DNA from: Candidatus Nitrotoga sp. CP45
GTDB lineage: Bacteria; Pseudomonadota; Gammaproteobacteria; Burkholderiales; Gallionellaceae
DNA: 43,317 nt
Reading direction: 5' to 3'
Assembly (NCBI GenBank): GCA_003402375.1
Contig: QFXJ01000055.1
Coordinates: forward strand, 1-43,317
A program made the position numbers and the translations under genes. Below, one piece after another: positions 9,150 through 17,101 of the stretch (positions are counted from its first letter, which is position 1; each line of letters opens with the position of its first letter). The notes below the pieces were generated by a model, which was given only the letters and a program-made list of their open reading frames with translations, did no database searches and was not told the DNA's origin.

Positions 9150-10307
9150 ATGACATTTGACGTCTTGATTATAGGCGGTGGTCTGGTTGGTGCCAGTCTG
9201 GCCGCAGCGCTTAAATCCAGCGGACTGAACATGGCTCTGGTGGAAACCCAACCCACCGCTTTCTCTAATGAGGGCTGGGACAACCGGATGTATGCTATCA
9301 GTCCCGGCGGGGCTGCCTTTCTTACGCAATGCGATGCCTGGCAACACCTGGATATGAACCGTGTGCAGCCGATCGAAACCATGCGCGTGTTTGGCGATGA
9401 GGATATGGAACTTGATTTCAGTGCTTATCAACTGGGTGTGCCGGAGTTGGCGTTCATCCTGGAAAATCGTCTGCTGCAGCAAGTGCTGTGGCAAGGATTA
9501 AAAGAGCAGGACAATTTAACCCTGTTTCACCCGGCGCGCTGTGCCAGTCTGGTCTGGCAGGATGATGCCGCGTACCTGCAACTGGAAGACGGGCGGACGC
9601 TCAAGGCAAAACTGGTGGTCGGTGCAGATGGGGGGAATTCCTGGGTGCGGCAACAAGCCGGTATCGTTGCACCACCTACACTTTATAATCAGCATGGCGT
9701 AGTAGCGAATTTCACTGTCGAAAAATCACACCGGGCCACGGCCTTTCAATGGTTTCAGCCGGACGGCATTCTTGCCTTGCTGCCATTGCCGCAGCAGATG
9801 GTTTCAATGGTGTGGTCGGTAAGCCCGGAAAAATCACAGATCTTGCTGCAACTGCCGCATGAAGAGCTGTGTGCACAAGTTGCTGCTTCCTCGCACCACA
9901 CCCTGGGCGCACTGCAACTGGTCACCCCTCCCGCCGCATTCCCGTTGCGTTTGTTGAACCTGCCACAAATCATCAAGCCACGTCTGGCGCTAGTGGGTGA
10001 TGCCGCGCACAATATACATCCTCTTGCCGGGCAGGGCGTCAACCTGGGTTTTCGCGATGCACGCCAACTGGCGCAAGTGTTGTTACAACGTGACGCACTA
10101 CACGATTGCGGTAACATGCACCTGTTACGTCGTTATGAACGTGCGCGTAAGGAAGATGTCCTATCCATGGTGCTCACGACCGATGCGCTAAAAAAATTGT
10201 TCAATAACAGTAATCCGCTGCTGCGCGCCGTGCGCAACGTTGGTCTTGCGGCTACCAACCGTATTGCACCGTTAAAAAAAATGCTGGCGCGCCACGCGCT
10301 CAATTAA
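9150..10307 (+). CDS. UbiH/UbiF/VisC/COQ6-family FAD-dependent hydroxylase
   Basis: Probable flavoprotein monooxygenase hydroxylating the ubiquinone ring. The 385 residues contain the dinucleotide-binding GGGLVGAS (9-16), the VVGADGGNS segment that binds both FAD and NADH in this family (156-164), and GDAAHNIHPLAGQGVNLG (283-300), the FAD-ribityl motif. Family members differ in ring position (UbiH, UbiI, UbiF, UbiM), and I cannot decide which this is from the sequence alone, so no symbol is given. The presence of ubiC and ubiA in the window supports a ubiquinone role. The dsbC-like gene follows 19 nt downstream on the same strand, so both are probably co-transcribed. Confidence 0.92.
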   Translation: MTFDVLIIGGGLVGASLAAALKSSGLNMALVETQPTAFSNEGWDNRMYAISPGGAAFLTQCDAWQHLDMNRVQPIETMRVFGDEDMELDFSAYQLGVPELAFILENRLLQQVLWQGLKEQDNLTLFHPARCASLVWQDDAAYLQLEDGRTLKAKLVVGADGGNSWVRQQAGIVAPPTLYNQHGVVANFTVEKSHRATAFQWFQPDGILALLPLPQQMVSMVWSVSPEKSQILLQLPHEELCAQVAASSHHTLGALQLVTPPAAFPLRLLNLPQIIKPRLALVGDAAHNIHPLAGQGVNLGFRDARQLAQVLLQRDALHDCGNMHLLRRYERARKEDVLSMVLTTDALKKLFNNSNPLLRAVRNVGLAATNRIAPLKKMLARHALN

Positions 10308-10326
10308 CTTCTTTCAGGAATTCATC

Positions 10327-11028
10327 ATGATTAAATTATTTCTGGTACTGCTTGCCTCGCTTTCCTTTTCTTATGCTCATGCCGATGCAGCCAAGGTTAA
10401 AGACATTCTGCAAAAGAATTACCCACAGCTTGGCAAGATCGAAAAAGCCAACAAGGCCAATATTCTCGGCCTATACGAAGTGGTAGCGCAAGGCCAGCTG
10501 TTTTATACCGATGAAAAAGCACAGTACCTCATCAGTGGCAACATAATTGACCTAAAAACCATGCGCAATTTGACGGAGGAACGTTCACACAAATTATTCG
10601 CTATAGATTTCAACAGTCTGCCATTGGATCTGGCCATAAAAAAAGTTAAAGGTAATGGTCAACGAAAGATGGCATATTTTAGCGATCCGAATTGTGGCTT
10701 CTGCAAAAAACTGGAAAGTGAGCTGAAAAATGTGGACAACGTCACGCTATATTTATTCATGCTCTCTATATTCCAAGGTTCCGACAAAAAGGTACAGGGT
10801 GTTTGGTGCAGCAAGGATCAAATCAAAGCGTGGGACAATTTGATGCTGAACAACGTACAGCCACCTGTAGGAACATGCGACGCCCCTACCGCGAAATTAA
10901 TGGAACTCAGCCAAAAATTAAACATAAATGGCACCCCGGCATTGATTTTTGCAGACGGTGTTTTGGTTCCCGGATTCAGACCTGCCGCAGAATTAGAAAA
11001 ATCATTAAATAGCCCAGTAACCCGCTGA
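10327..11028 (+). CDS. dsbC: Periplasmic thiol:disulfide interchange protein DsbC
   Basis: Disulfide isomerase/reductase of the periplasm that reshuffles wrong disulfides and is kept reduced by DsbD. The 233-residue precursor has a signal peptide with a likely cut after AHA (residue 19). An N-terminal dimerisation domain is followed by a thioredoxin domain with the active site C123-G-F-C126 in SDPNCGFCKK and the cis-proline in GTPALIF. A second cysteine pair, Cys161 and Cys184, matches the structural disulfide of the family. AGGAA lies just before the ATG. It shares an operon with the upstream hydroxylase. A long hairpin 50 nt after the stop may end the transcript. Confidence 0.95.
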   Translation: MIKLFLVLLASLSFSYAHADAAKVKDILQKNYPQLGKIEKANKANILGLYEVVAQGQLFYTDEKAQYLISGNIIDLKTMRNLTEERSHKLFAIDFNSLPLDLAIKKVKGNGQRKMAYFSDPNCGFCKKLESELKNVDNVTLYLFMLSIFQGSDKKVQGVWCSKDQIKAWDNLMLNNVQPPVGTCDAPTAKLMELSQKLNINGTPALIFADGVLVPGFRPAAELEKSLNSPVTR

Positions 11029-11077
11029 TTATTTTTTATTTAGACTTGCCACAAGAGCCGTTCTGGCGGGCATCATC

Positions 11078-11110
11078 AGCTTCTCATTAGTCTCAAGACA
11101 ATGAGAAGCT
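11078..11110. terminator. Perfect 11-bp hairpin downstream of dsbC
   Basis: AGCTTCTCATT (11078-11088) is matched exactly by AATGAGAAGCT (11100-11110). The 11-nt loop itself contains GTC/GAC. It lies 50 nt after the dsbC stop but has no T-run after it on either strand, so it is not a standard intrinsic terminator. It could be an mRNA 3'-end stabiliser or a Rho-assisted stop. Confidence 0.45.
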
Positions 11111-11166
11111 AAATCACCACGTCAGCTTGAGGCATTTGTGACGCTTTACGTTGGTACTGTTTCTCA

Positions 11167-11403
11167 TCAAATCAGTGACCAGTCCTCCGCAAGATAGGCC
11201 AAATATATAGTGTTCGCCTGCCTGAACGGCCCAGTACTGGGTAAATTGGAATAGATGCACCCAGCCCGCACTTCATTGGCATCAGCCAGCGTCGAACATT
11301 GACCTCCTGCCGAAACTCCATCACCATGTTGCCCAGCAATTAAAGTAAATGCGGCTAACGGCGGAAAAATCAGATAAGTGGACAGCGTCTTGCCAATATT
11401 CAT
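11167..11403 (-). CDS. Doubtful small ORF in the dsbC-barrel gap
   Basis: The interval 11029-11569 (541 nt) holds only this 78-codon frame and the hairpin above. The product starts MNIGKTLSTYLIFPPLAAFT, which could pass as an export signal, and later has two cysteines (SAGGQC and RAGC). I see no family, no strong ribosome binding site and no operon context. It may be a small exported protein, the remnant of one, or chance. A -10-like TAAAAT near 11523 could serve the barrel gene downstream. Confidence 0.2.
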   Translation of the reverse strand: MNIGKTLSTYLIFPPLAAFTLIAGQHGDGVSAGGQCSTLADANEVRAGCIYSNLPSTGPFRQANTIYLAYLAEDWSLI

Positions 11404-11569
11404 TAACAGCGTTCAGGCGAAAAAGGAACAGAGTCCTAGAATTGCTTGGTGTAGTTCAATTAGCATCCAACGTTCTCAGTGGTTTTCAACGGTTCACTCG
11501 CCCCCACTTATCCAGAACGTAATGTAAAATGAACCCTTCCCTAGAAACAAAATTAGGCCACTTTAAAAA

Positions 11570-12652
11570 ATGCGACATATTTCTCTAGTTATTCTGCTAA
11601 TTTTCCCCTTAATAGCTTATGGCCAAGATTATGAAAATAAAAATGGAAAATCAAATTCCCCGCAAGACGCATCCTATTCAAAAGTTACTGATAGCTACAG
11701 CAACGCGTATGCATCGGCAATTATAGGAAATGGATTCGCGTATGGCGACGGGGTAGTGGGTGACAGATCCATGGAAGGGCGAACCTTTGAATTTCGGTTC
11801 GGTAAAGAAATAAGTGTCCCCGCATTCCTTTCCGAAAAACTTAATCTAACGGATGAAAAATTTCGTCTCGATGTCTTTCATTTCAATGAAGGACATCCTG
11901 ATAATAACCACCGCGATGGCTTTGGTGCCCAGATGGTTTACAGAAAGCCTGTAAACCAAAAGCTAAATTTAGAATTTGGACTCGGCCCCTACTTTAGTAT
12001 GAATACCACAACCATCAAAGGTACCGAATTCAATGATGCGAAATTGGGAGCGCTGCTCTCAGTTGCAGCTTTAGTGGATCTGGAAAGGTTTTCTCCAGGA
12101 TTGCATATGCGGTATGCCCTAAACCATGTTTCCATTCCAGCAACACACTCCTCAATTGCCTTGCTTGTTGGAGTCGGGAAATATTTTGACAACGCTCCCG
12201 CACGCATTCAGTCAGAGTCCTATGGGAATCCGATTTGGCTTGGAGTGACCGCAGGTATCTCCCAAACGAATCATGGAGGATCCGAGGGGGTTCCAGGGTT
12301 CGCTGCCGAAGCAAAGAAATACTATGGAAACCATTGGGGGGCTTCGGTTTCTGGGATTATGGAGGGTGACGATGAGGTGCGAGTGCATCGCCATGGTGTT
12401 GCTGTCCAAGGATGGTTTGTACAACCCTTGGATAAGAATTGGGCTGCCAGTGCGGGTATTGGGCCTTATGTAGCGACTAATAAACGGGGATCGGGCAATC
12501 TTCAATTGCATAGCCTGATTTCGTTTCAAGTCGAACGATTTATTGACACCAAATGGAAGGGATTTGTTAATTTCAGCCGAGTCACCACCTTTACATCAAA
12601 AAACGATCGAGATCTCTTCAGAATAGGCATCATGAGACAGTTCGACATATAG
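11570..12652 (+). CDS. Outer-membrane beta-barrel protein with duplicated PagL-like domain
   Basis: A 360-residue exported protein with a signal peptide of about 18 residues (cut near AYG/Q). The mature part shows alternating amphipathic strands and ends in phenylalanine-aspartate-isoleucine. Two halves align: FHFNEGHPDNNHRDGFGAQM...GLGPYFSMN (about 103-145) with GIMEGDDEVRVHRHGVAVQ...GIGPYVATN (about 262-304), and the end of each half (LLVGVGKYFD, FRIGIMRQFD). The first half ends in RYALNHVSIP, reminiscent of the RYxHxSN catalytic strand of PagL lipid A deacylases (candidate His186, Ser188). The second half has lost these residues. Lipid A modification is therefore a possibility and not established. 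It is isolated, with DUF924 following 33 nt later. Confidence 0.75.
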   Translation: MRHISLVILLIFPLIAYGQDYENKNGKSNSPQDASYSKVTDSYSNAYASAIIGNGFAYGDGVVGDRSMEGRTFEFRFGKEISVPAFLSEKLNLTDEKFRLDVFHFNEGHPDNNHRDGFGAQMVYRKPVNQKLNLEFGLGPYFSMNTTTIKGTEFNDAKLGALLSVAALVDLERFSPGLHMRYALNHVSIPATHSSIALLVGVGKYFDNAPARIQSESYGNPIWLGVTAGISQTNHGGSEGVPGFAAEAKKYYGNHWGASVSGIMEGDDEVRVHRHGVAVQGWFVQPLDKNWAASAGIGPYVATNKRGSGNLQLHSLISFQVERFIDTKWKGFVNFSRVTTFTSKNDRDLFRIGIMRQFDI

Positions 12653-12685
12653 GTTGCATTTCCCAACACTCGCATCGGGGAAGCC

Positions 12686-13222
12686 ATGTACCAATCTGTA
12701 CTTCATTTCTGGTTCAAAGAAGTATCTCCTGCCCAGTGGTGGAAAGTAGACGCAGAGTTTGATCAGTTGATCGTGAAACGGTTTTCTGATCTCCATGGCC
12801 GGGCAACCCGTTCAGAGTTATTCGAGTGGCGCGAACAACCAAAAGGGAGACTGGCTGAAATCATCGTTCTGGACCAGTTTTCCAGAAACATGTACCGGGG
12901 AGACAGGCGCGCCTTCGCAGCCGACACTTTGGCCTTGGCACTAGCCCAAGAGGCAGTGGCGGCAAAAGCGGATCTCGCACTCCCGGAAGAAGAGCGCATC
13001 TTCATATACACGCCGTACATGCACAGCGAGTCGAAGCGGATCCACGAGATAGCAGAGCGTCTATTCAAAAAGAACGGGCCAAAGAGCAACTACGACTTTG
13101 AGCTTCAGCACAAGGCTATTATCGACCGCTTTGGTCGTTATCCGCATCGTAACGCAGTGCTCGGCCGCCAATCTACAGAGGAAGAGCTTGCATTTCTGGC
13201 TCAACCCGGATCAAGTTTCTAG
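12686..13222 (+). CDS. DUF924 family protein
   Basis: A 178-residue cytosolic alpha-helical protein of the widespread DUF924 family, whose function is unknown and whose fold resembles TPR-like helical repeats. Family signatures are visible: VLHFWFKE at the N-terminus, LDQFSRNMYRG in the middle, YTPYMHSES and the C-terminal RFGRYPHRNAVLGR. GGGGAAG precedes the ATG at 12686. It may be co-transcribed with the barrel protein upstream (33 nt apart), but a functional link is not evident. The 289 nt after it contain nothing I can assign. Confidence 0.88.
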   Translation: MYQSVLHFWFKEVSPAQWWKVDAEFDQLIVKRFSDLHGRATRSELFEWREQPKGRLAEIIVLDQFSRNMYRGDRRAFAADTLALALAQEAVAAKADLALPEEERIFIYTPYMHSESKRIHEIAERLFKKNGPKSNYDFELQHKAIIDRFGRYPHRNAVLGRQSTEEELAFLAQPGSSF

Positions 13223-13511
13223 GAGCAGAACATAGAGCCTATCGCTCAATGCGAACGGATTTAATCTACACTCCCCTGTTATTAAATCGGCGTACTTGTC
13301 AACGGTCATTCAAAGGTATACGTTTTTACCAATATACACAGAATTCTTAGAGTGGTTACGCAATGGCTTGGAACTGAATGATGATCGTTGTCTCCAATTA
13401 TCGGTCAAACGTATTTTATGAAATACCAGAGTGGAATCGCTTCTTGAGTGTACGGGATAGCAATTCTGCAAATCAGCTTTATTACATACACTGAACGATA
13501 GGGACATAGAC

Positions 13512-14177
13512 ATGATACGAACATCAAAAATCAGTCGGCCATTAGTTTTAATTACGGTACTGTTGGTTGGCACATTAATGAACACTGCGGCATATGCGGC
13601 AGGCTTATGGGGCGGGCAGGCAGCTGGAGGGCAGGCCAGAGGGTCAGGCGGTGGTGGCCACGTTGGTGGCGGTCGTGCGGGCGGGCCTGGATTTAGCGGC
13701 GGTGGACACGTTGGCGGCGGTCGTGTGGGAGGGCCTGGATTTAGCGGTGGCAGACAGATGGGCGGCAACTGGCGCGGCGGCAACTGGAATCGGGGTAGGG
13801 GTGTGGGCATCTACTTGGGTGCGCCGATTGGTTTCAGATACGGATCGTACCCATACCCGTACTTTGGAAGCTCATACTATGGAACCTCATACTATGGAGC
13901 ACCCTATTATTACCCGCCTGCTCCCGTTTATTACCCAGTGGCACAACCCGCGCCCGTAACTTACATCGAGCGAAGCGACGAACCTCAAATCGATACACAA
14001 GAAGCATCTAGTGATTCCCCGCAAAATGCTCAAGCATCATGGTGGTATTACTGTGTTGATGCCAAGGCCTATTATCCGTACGTCAACCAATGTCCAGGAG
14101 GATGGCTACGGGTCGCACCTCAACCGGCACCTGACTCAGACGACCAACCTTCACCAGATAATTCACCGGCGTCATAA
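13512..14177 (+). CDS. Secreted glycine- and tyrosine-rich protein
   Basis: A 221-residue precursor with a signal peptide of about 29 residues (ends AAYAA). Three low-complexity zones follow: a Gly/Arg zone with two exact-length 16-residue repeats (GGGHVGGGR-A/V-GGPGFS), a Tyr/Pro zone with repeated SYYGTSYYG-type units, and a proline/aspartate tail. Between them sits a compact motif, SWWYYCVDAKAYYPYVNQC (176-194), with two cysteines that probably pair, followed by PGGWLRVAPQP. This Trp/Tyr/Cys motif recurs in many betaproteobacterial exported proteins of unknown role, so an envelope or surface-matrix role is plausible. It is monocistronic and followed by the convergent msrA. Confidence 0.8.
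   Translation: MIRTSKISRPLVLITVLLVGTLMNTAAYAAGLWGGQAAGGQARGSGGGGHVGGGRAGGPGFSGGGHVGGGRVGGPGFSGGRQMGGNWRGGNWNRGRGVGIYLGAPIGFRYGSYPYPYFGSSYYGTSYYGAPYYYPPAPVYYPVAQPAPVTYIERSDEPQIDTQEASSDSPQNAQASWWYYCVDAKAYYPYVNQCPGGWLRVAPQPAPDSDDQPSPDNSPAS
13650..13745 (+). repeat. Two tandem 48-bp units in the glycine-rich gene
   Basis: Units 13650-13697 and 13698-13745 each encode GGGHVGGGRxGGPGFS and differ at a few, mostly third-codon, positions. The in-frame length suggests slippage-driven expansion of the glycine-rich zone. Confidence 0.8.
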
Positions 14178-14227
14178 TTGTCGTAAAGGCGCCTCTAAAT
14201 TAAGAATGCTCCCTATAGTAAAAACTA

Positions 14228-14899
14228 TCAGTTCTTTTTGCTCCACACCTCTTTTAAGCGAGCATCGCGACCACAGCTGTAACGATAGTATTTGTAACGG
14301 ATCGGATTTTTGGTGTGAAAATCTTGGTGATACTCCTCCGCCGGATAGAATGCTGTGGCGGGCAACAACTCGGTCACAATTGGCTGGGTAAAACGGCCAG
14401 AAGATACCAGCCCGGCCTTAGATATTTCAGCTTGTTGTCGTTGATCCGCATTGTGATAAAAAATGACGCTACGGTACTGTGTGCCACTATCGCAAAATTG
14501 GCGATTTGGCGTTAGCGGATCTATCGTCGGCCAGTATGCGGCAAGTAGTTTGGCGAAATTGGTCTTGGCAGGATCAAAACGAACTTGCACCGCTTCAACA
14601 TGGCCAGTCTTGCCGGCAGATACTTGTTCGTATGTCGGATTGATCACTGTGCCGCCGATATAACCCGATGTAGTGGAAATTACGCCTGGCATCTTGTCGA
14701 AATCTGCTTCGGTGCACCAGAAGCAACCGCCAGCAAAGGTGGCAACGCCTACCACTGGTTCAGCCCGCCCGTTGGAAACAACGGATGTAGTCTGTGCCCT
14801 TGATTGCCCACAGACAGCAAATATGGCAAGTATCAACAAGGCAATGTTAAGCGAACTGCGGGTTTTTTTATCAAAAAATAATGGACTCAATATTTTCAT
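14228..14899 (-). CDS. msrA: Exported peptide-methionine (S)-S-oxide reductase
   Basis: Reduces the S-epimer of methionine sulfoxide in proteins. The 223-residue sequence has an N-terminal hydrophobic signal (LNIALLILAIFAVCGQSRA, cut near residue 35), so it should act outside the cytoplasm. The catalytic motif GGCFWC places the nucleophile at Cys59 with Cys62 next to it. EEYHQDF near the C-terminus and a late Cys209 (YSCGRD) supply the substrate site and a likely resolving cysteine. It starts two bases after the stop of msrB and is clearly co-transcribed with it. A periplasmic MsrA/MsrB pair would repair oxidised envelope proteins. The electron donor is not encoded nearby. Confidence 0.95.
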   Translation of the reverse strand: MKILSPLFFDKKTRSSLNIALLILAIFAVCGQSRAQTTSVVSNGRAEPVVGVATFAGGCFWCTEADFDKMPGVISTTSGYIGGTVINPTYEQVSAGKTGHVEAVQVRFDPAKTNFAKLLAAYWPTIDPLTPNRQFCDSGTQYRSVIFYHNADQRQQAEISKAGLVSSGRFTQPIVTELLPATAFYPAEEYHQDFHTKNPIRYKYYRYSCGRDARLKEVWSKKN

Positions 14900-14901
14900 A
14901 A

Positions 14902-15426
14902 TCAGCTCCTGAGCGCTGGCAAGGGTTCGTCCTTCGGAATAAATCGCAACGCTACACCGTTATTGCACCAACGCTCATTACGAGGCGGTGGGCCATCGTT
15001 AAACAAATGGCCTTGGTGGCCGCCGCAGCGCGCACAGTGGTATTCAGTGCGGGGCAGAATCAGTTTGAAATCGCGTTTTGTTCCCACATGCTCCGCAATG
15101 GCCTGGGTAAAGCTAGGCCAGCCCGTGCCACTGTCAAATTTGTGCGCACTTTCGAACAAAGGCAAGTAACAAGCGGCACAAATATAGGTGCCCTCACGAT
15201 GCTCATGATTAAGCTCGCTACTATTTTGTCGCTCGGTATCCTCTTCAAACAGCACCTTGTAAGCCTCAACGGAGACCAACGCACGCCACGCCTCATGCGG
15301 TTTATTCAGAGGCGTAACCGTGATTGCATTGATGGCATTTACAGCTGCCCTGTCGCGCGAACAAGCCGAAATCAACGGGAGCGCGGCCAGCATGGCAAGA
15401 CTTTGCAGTAGGGTTCGTCGTTTCAT
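14902..15426 (-). CDS. msrB: Exported peptide-methionine (R)-S-oxide reductase, possible lipoprotein
   Basis: Reduces the R-epimer of methionine sulfoxide. The 174-residue protein starts MKRRTLLQSLAMLAALPLIS followed by AC, a twin-arginine-like signal with a lipobox, so Cys22 may be lipidated. Zinc ligands are Cys83/Cys86 (CAAC) and Cys131/Cys134 (CARCGGHQGH). The catalytic cysteine is Cys153 in RWCNNG, in place of the more usual RYCINS. It is the first gene of the msrB-msrA operon. Both partners carry export signals, so the whole repair pair appears to be located in the envelope. Confidence 0.94.
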   Translation of the reverse strand: MKRRTLLQSLAMLAALPLISACSRDRAAVNAINAITVTPLNKPHEAWRALVSVEAYKVLFEEDTERQNSSELNHEHREGTYICAACYLPLFESAHKFDSGTGWPSFTQAIAEHVGTKRDFKLILPRTEYHCARCGGHQGHLFNDGPPPRNERWCNNGVALRFIPKDEPLPALRS

Positions 15427-15514
15427 GGCAATTCCTTTTGGAAGTTTGAAAGATTTGACCGTGTACTCACATTATTGTTCTCAACTGCAAAATGGGCGAT
15501 ATTAATCTGATTCC

Positions 15515-16999
15515 TCATGGCGCTTTTGTAAATAGCGATTCGATGAGAAAAGCATCGTCAAAATGGCGGCGACCGACAAAAGCGGTAGCGTGGCGCCCCC
15601 ACTGGCGCATCGCACCCGGCGAGCGAATGCCCATGGGCCACAAAATAAAACGTTCAGGACGTTCCGTGCCGGGGATTAAACCATATCTGCCGAACAGGCT
15701 GCGGTAACCGTCAGCAGTGGGCAGGGAACGCAATGCATCGTATTCCTCCCAGGCCATCGGTTGTACCTCAGACAGTAATTTCAGTGGTGATTCATCGTGA
15801 TAGATTCGCTGAATAAAGTGGGTGCCGGGAGCGATGCGCAGCACCAGTGGCGGTTGTTCAGGTGCAGGTTGTGGCAGCAGTGGGGGTTCAAAATAGGAAG
15901 TGGGAAGGTCGTCGCGCAGACGTAGGTGACGGCTCGGGAAGAATTCGTGGTAGCAACCGCAGTTATGGATAACGTCATACAGCCATGGCTCGCCGTCCGG
16001 GCCTAAAGTCACTCGCCAGTTTAGGCCGTCTAGCTGTCCGGCATAAATATCGTTGCCGGGGCGTGCTGGAAACCAGACAATATAATTGAGTTGCAACAGC
16101 ACTTGATCCCCGAAACGGGTGTGCGAAACCTTACGATACAACGTCGGGCGCGCCACGTCCACCACCGGCCCGTCATCCCAGCGTGGCATTCCGATACGAT
16201 CATTGTTATCCATTACATCCACCTCCCATACCGGGGCAAAGGTGTCGAAGAGCCGGTCGAGATCGGGAGCCGTCGGCATAGGGATACCGAGTTGATCTAG
16301 TGAGCGATGCAGAATTTCGCCCACTTGTGGAGCAGCGAGCAGCGCACCGAATGATGACGCCCACCGTACCAGTTCACCCGCAACTGGCAGCGCTGCCAAC
16401 GGGGTGGCAAAGCTATTGTGGGTCTCGTTATGCCAAGCCGATATTCGGGTGGAAACGAACGGCGCGGTGAGTGGGTAGAGGCCGAGCACTTGCCACCAGG
16501 TGACATAATCATCCGGAACGTGAGCGGCCTCGCGCAGCATAGCGCGGCGCTCCGGTTGCGTGAGATCGGCGGCAAGCAGGCGATCACGGCAGCGGTTGAG
16601 TTCCTCACCTAAGGTGTCATTACGTCGCCCCCCTACCGTCGTGGGCAGATTGCGTAACTCCATCGCACGCGACCCAGCATCCAGCTCTGCCATGTGCGTG
16701 ATCCATGCTGTCCAGTGTTTCTGTGCGGTCAACTCGCCGCCGAACGAAGCGAGCAGGCGAGTTGTACGCAAGTAGGGGAAATCTCGAACCGGCGATGAAC
16801 CGTAGTCGCGTACCCCCGCACGATCGATGGCTGCATCAACTTCCTGGTACAGCGTCCGGCAAGCAGTCAAAACATCGTCTTTAAGTGCCGCCGGACGGTT
16901 TTCCACCGTGGCGCAGCCCGTAAGGAAAGACGTGACAAACAGCAGGATCAATTCTGCTATGGTCAGCACGAAGCGGCGTGACTCGTTAGTATTATCCAT
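15515..16999 (-). CDS. Orphan lipoprotein with HxCxCxH cluster
   Basis: A 494-residue protein from the ATG complementary to 16997-16999. GGAAAGGAAG precedes it, and the frame is open further upstream but only as overlap with the divergent gene. The signal peptide ends in a lipobox, FLTGC, giving lipidated Cys29. No family of known function is recognised. The middle region has VSHTRFGDQVLLQLNYIVWF, then LDGLNWRVTLGPDGEP and a metal-site-like HNCGCYHE (His345, Cys347, Cys349, His351). The C-terminus is rich in Arg/His/Phe (RSPGAMRQWGRHATAF). It is divergent from patB with palindromes between them. Seen: lipobox and His/Cys cluster. Inferred: an envelope metal-binding or redox role. Confidence 0.85.
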   Translation of the reverse strand: MDNTNESRRFVLTIAELILLFVTSFLTGCATVENRPAALKDDVLTACRTLYQEVDAAIDRAGVRDYGSSPVRDFPYLRTTRLLASFGGELTAQKHWTAWITHMAELDAGSRAMELRNLPTTVGGRRNDTLGEELNRCRDRLLAADLTQPERRAMLREAAHVPDDYVTWWQVLGLYPLTAPFVSTRISAWHNETHNSFATPLAALPVAGELVRWASSFGALLAAPQVGEILHRSLDQLGIPMPTAPDLDRLFDTFAPVWEVDVMDNNDRIGMPRWDDGPVVDVARPTLYRKVSHTRFGDQVLLQLNYIVWFPARPGNDIYAGQLDGLNWRVTLGPDGEPWLYDVIHNCGCYHEFFPSRHLRLRDDLPTSYFEPPLLPQPAPEQPPLVLRIAPGTHFIQRIYHDESPLKLLSEVQPMAWEEYDALRSLPTADGYRSLFGRYGLIPGTERPERFILWPMGIRSPGAMRQWGRHATAFVGRRHFDDAFLIESLFTKAP

Positions 17000-17032
17000 G
17001 GCTTCCTTTCCATAGAATAAGCAGTGTGGAAT

Positions 17033-17079
17033 ATTGTACCGTTCGATACAATAGAATTCACTTTCTGACGCTGTCAGAA
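17033..17079. promoter_or_regulatory. Two palindromes in a divergent promoter region, candidate operators
   Basis: The 102-nt gap between the lipoprotein gene and patB contains ATTGTA (17033-17038) and TACAAT (17047-17052) separated by 8 nt, and TTCTGAC (17063-17069) and GTCAGAA (17073-17079) separated by GCT. Both are perfect inverted repeats in a place where a regulator could control both genes. No regulator gene is adjacent. Confidence 0.45.
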
Positions 17080-17101
17080 GCAACGGTCCAGGAAAAATTA
17101 C

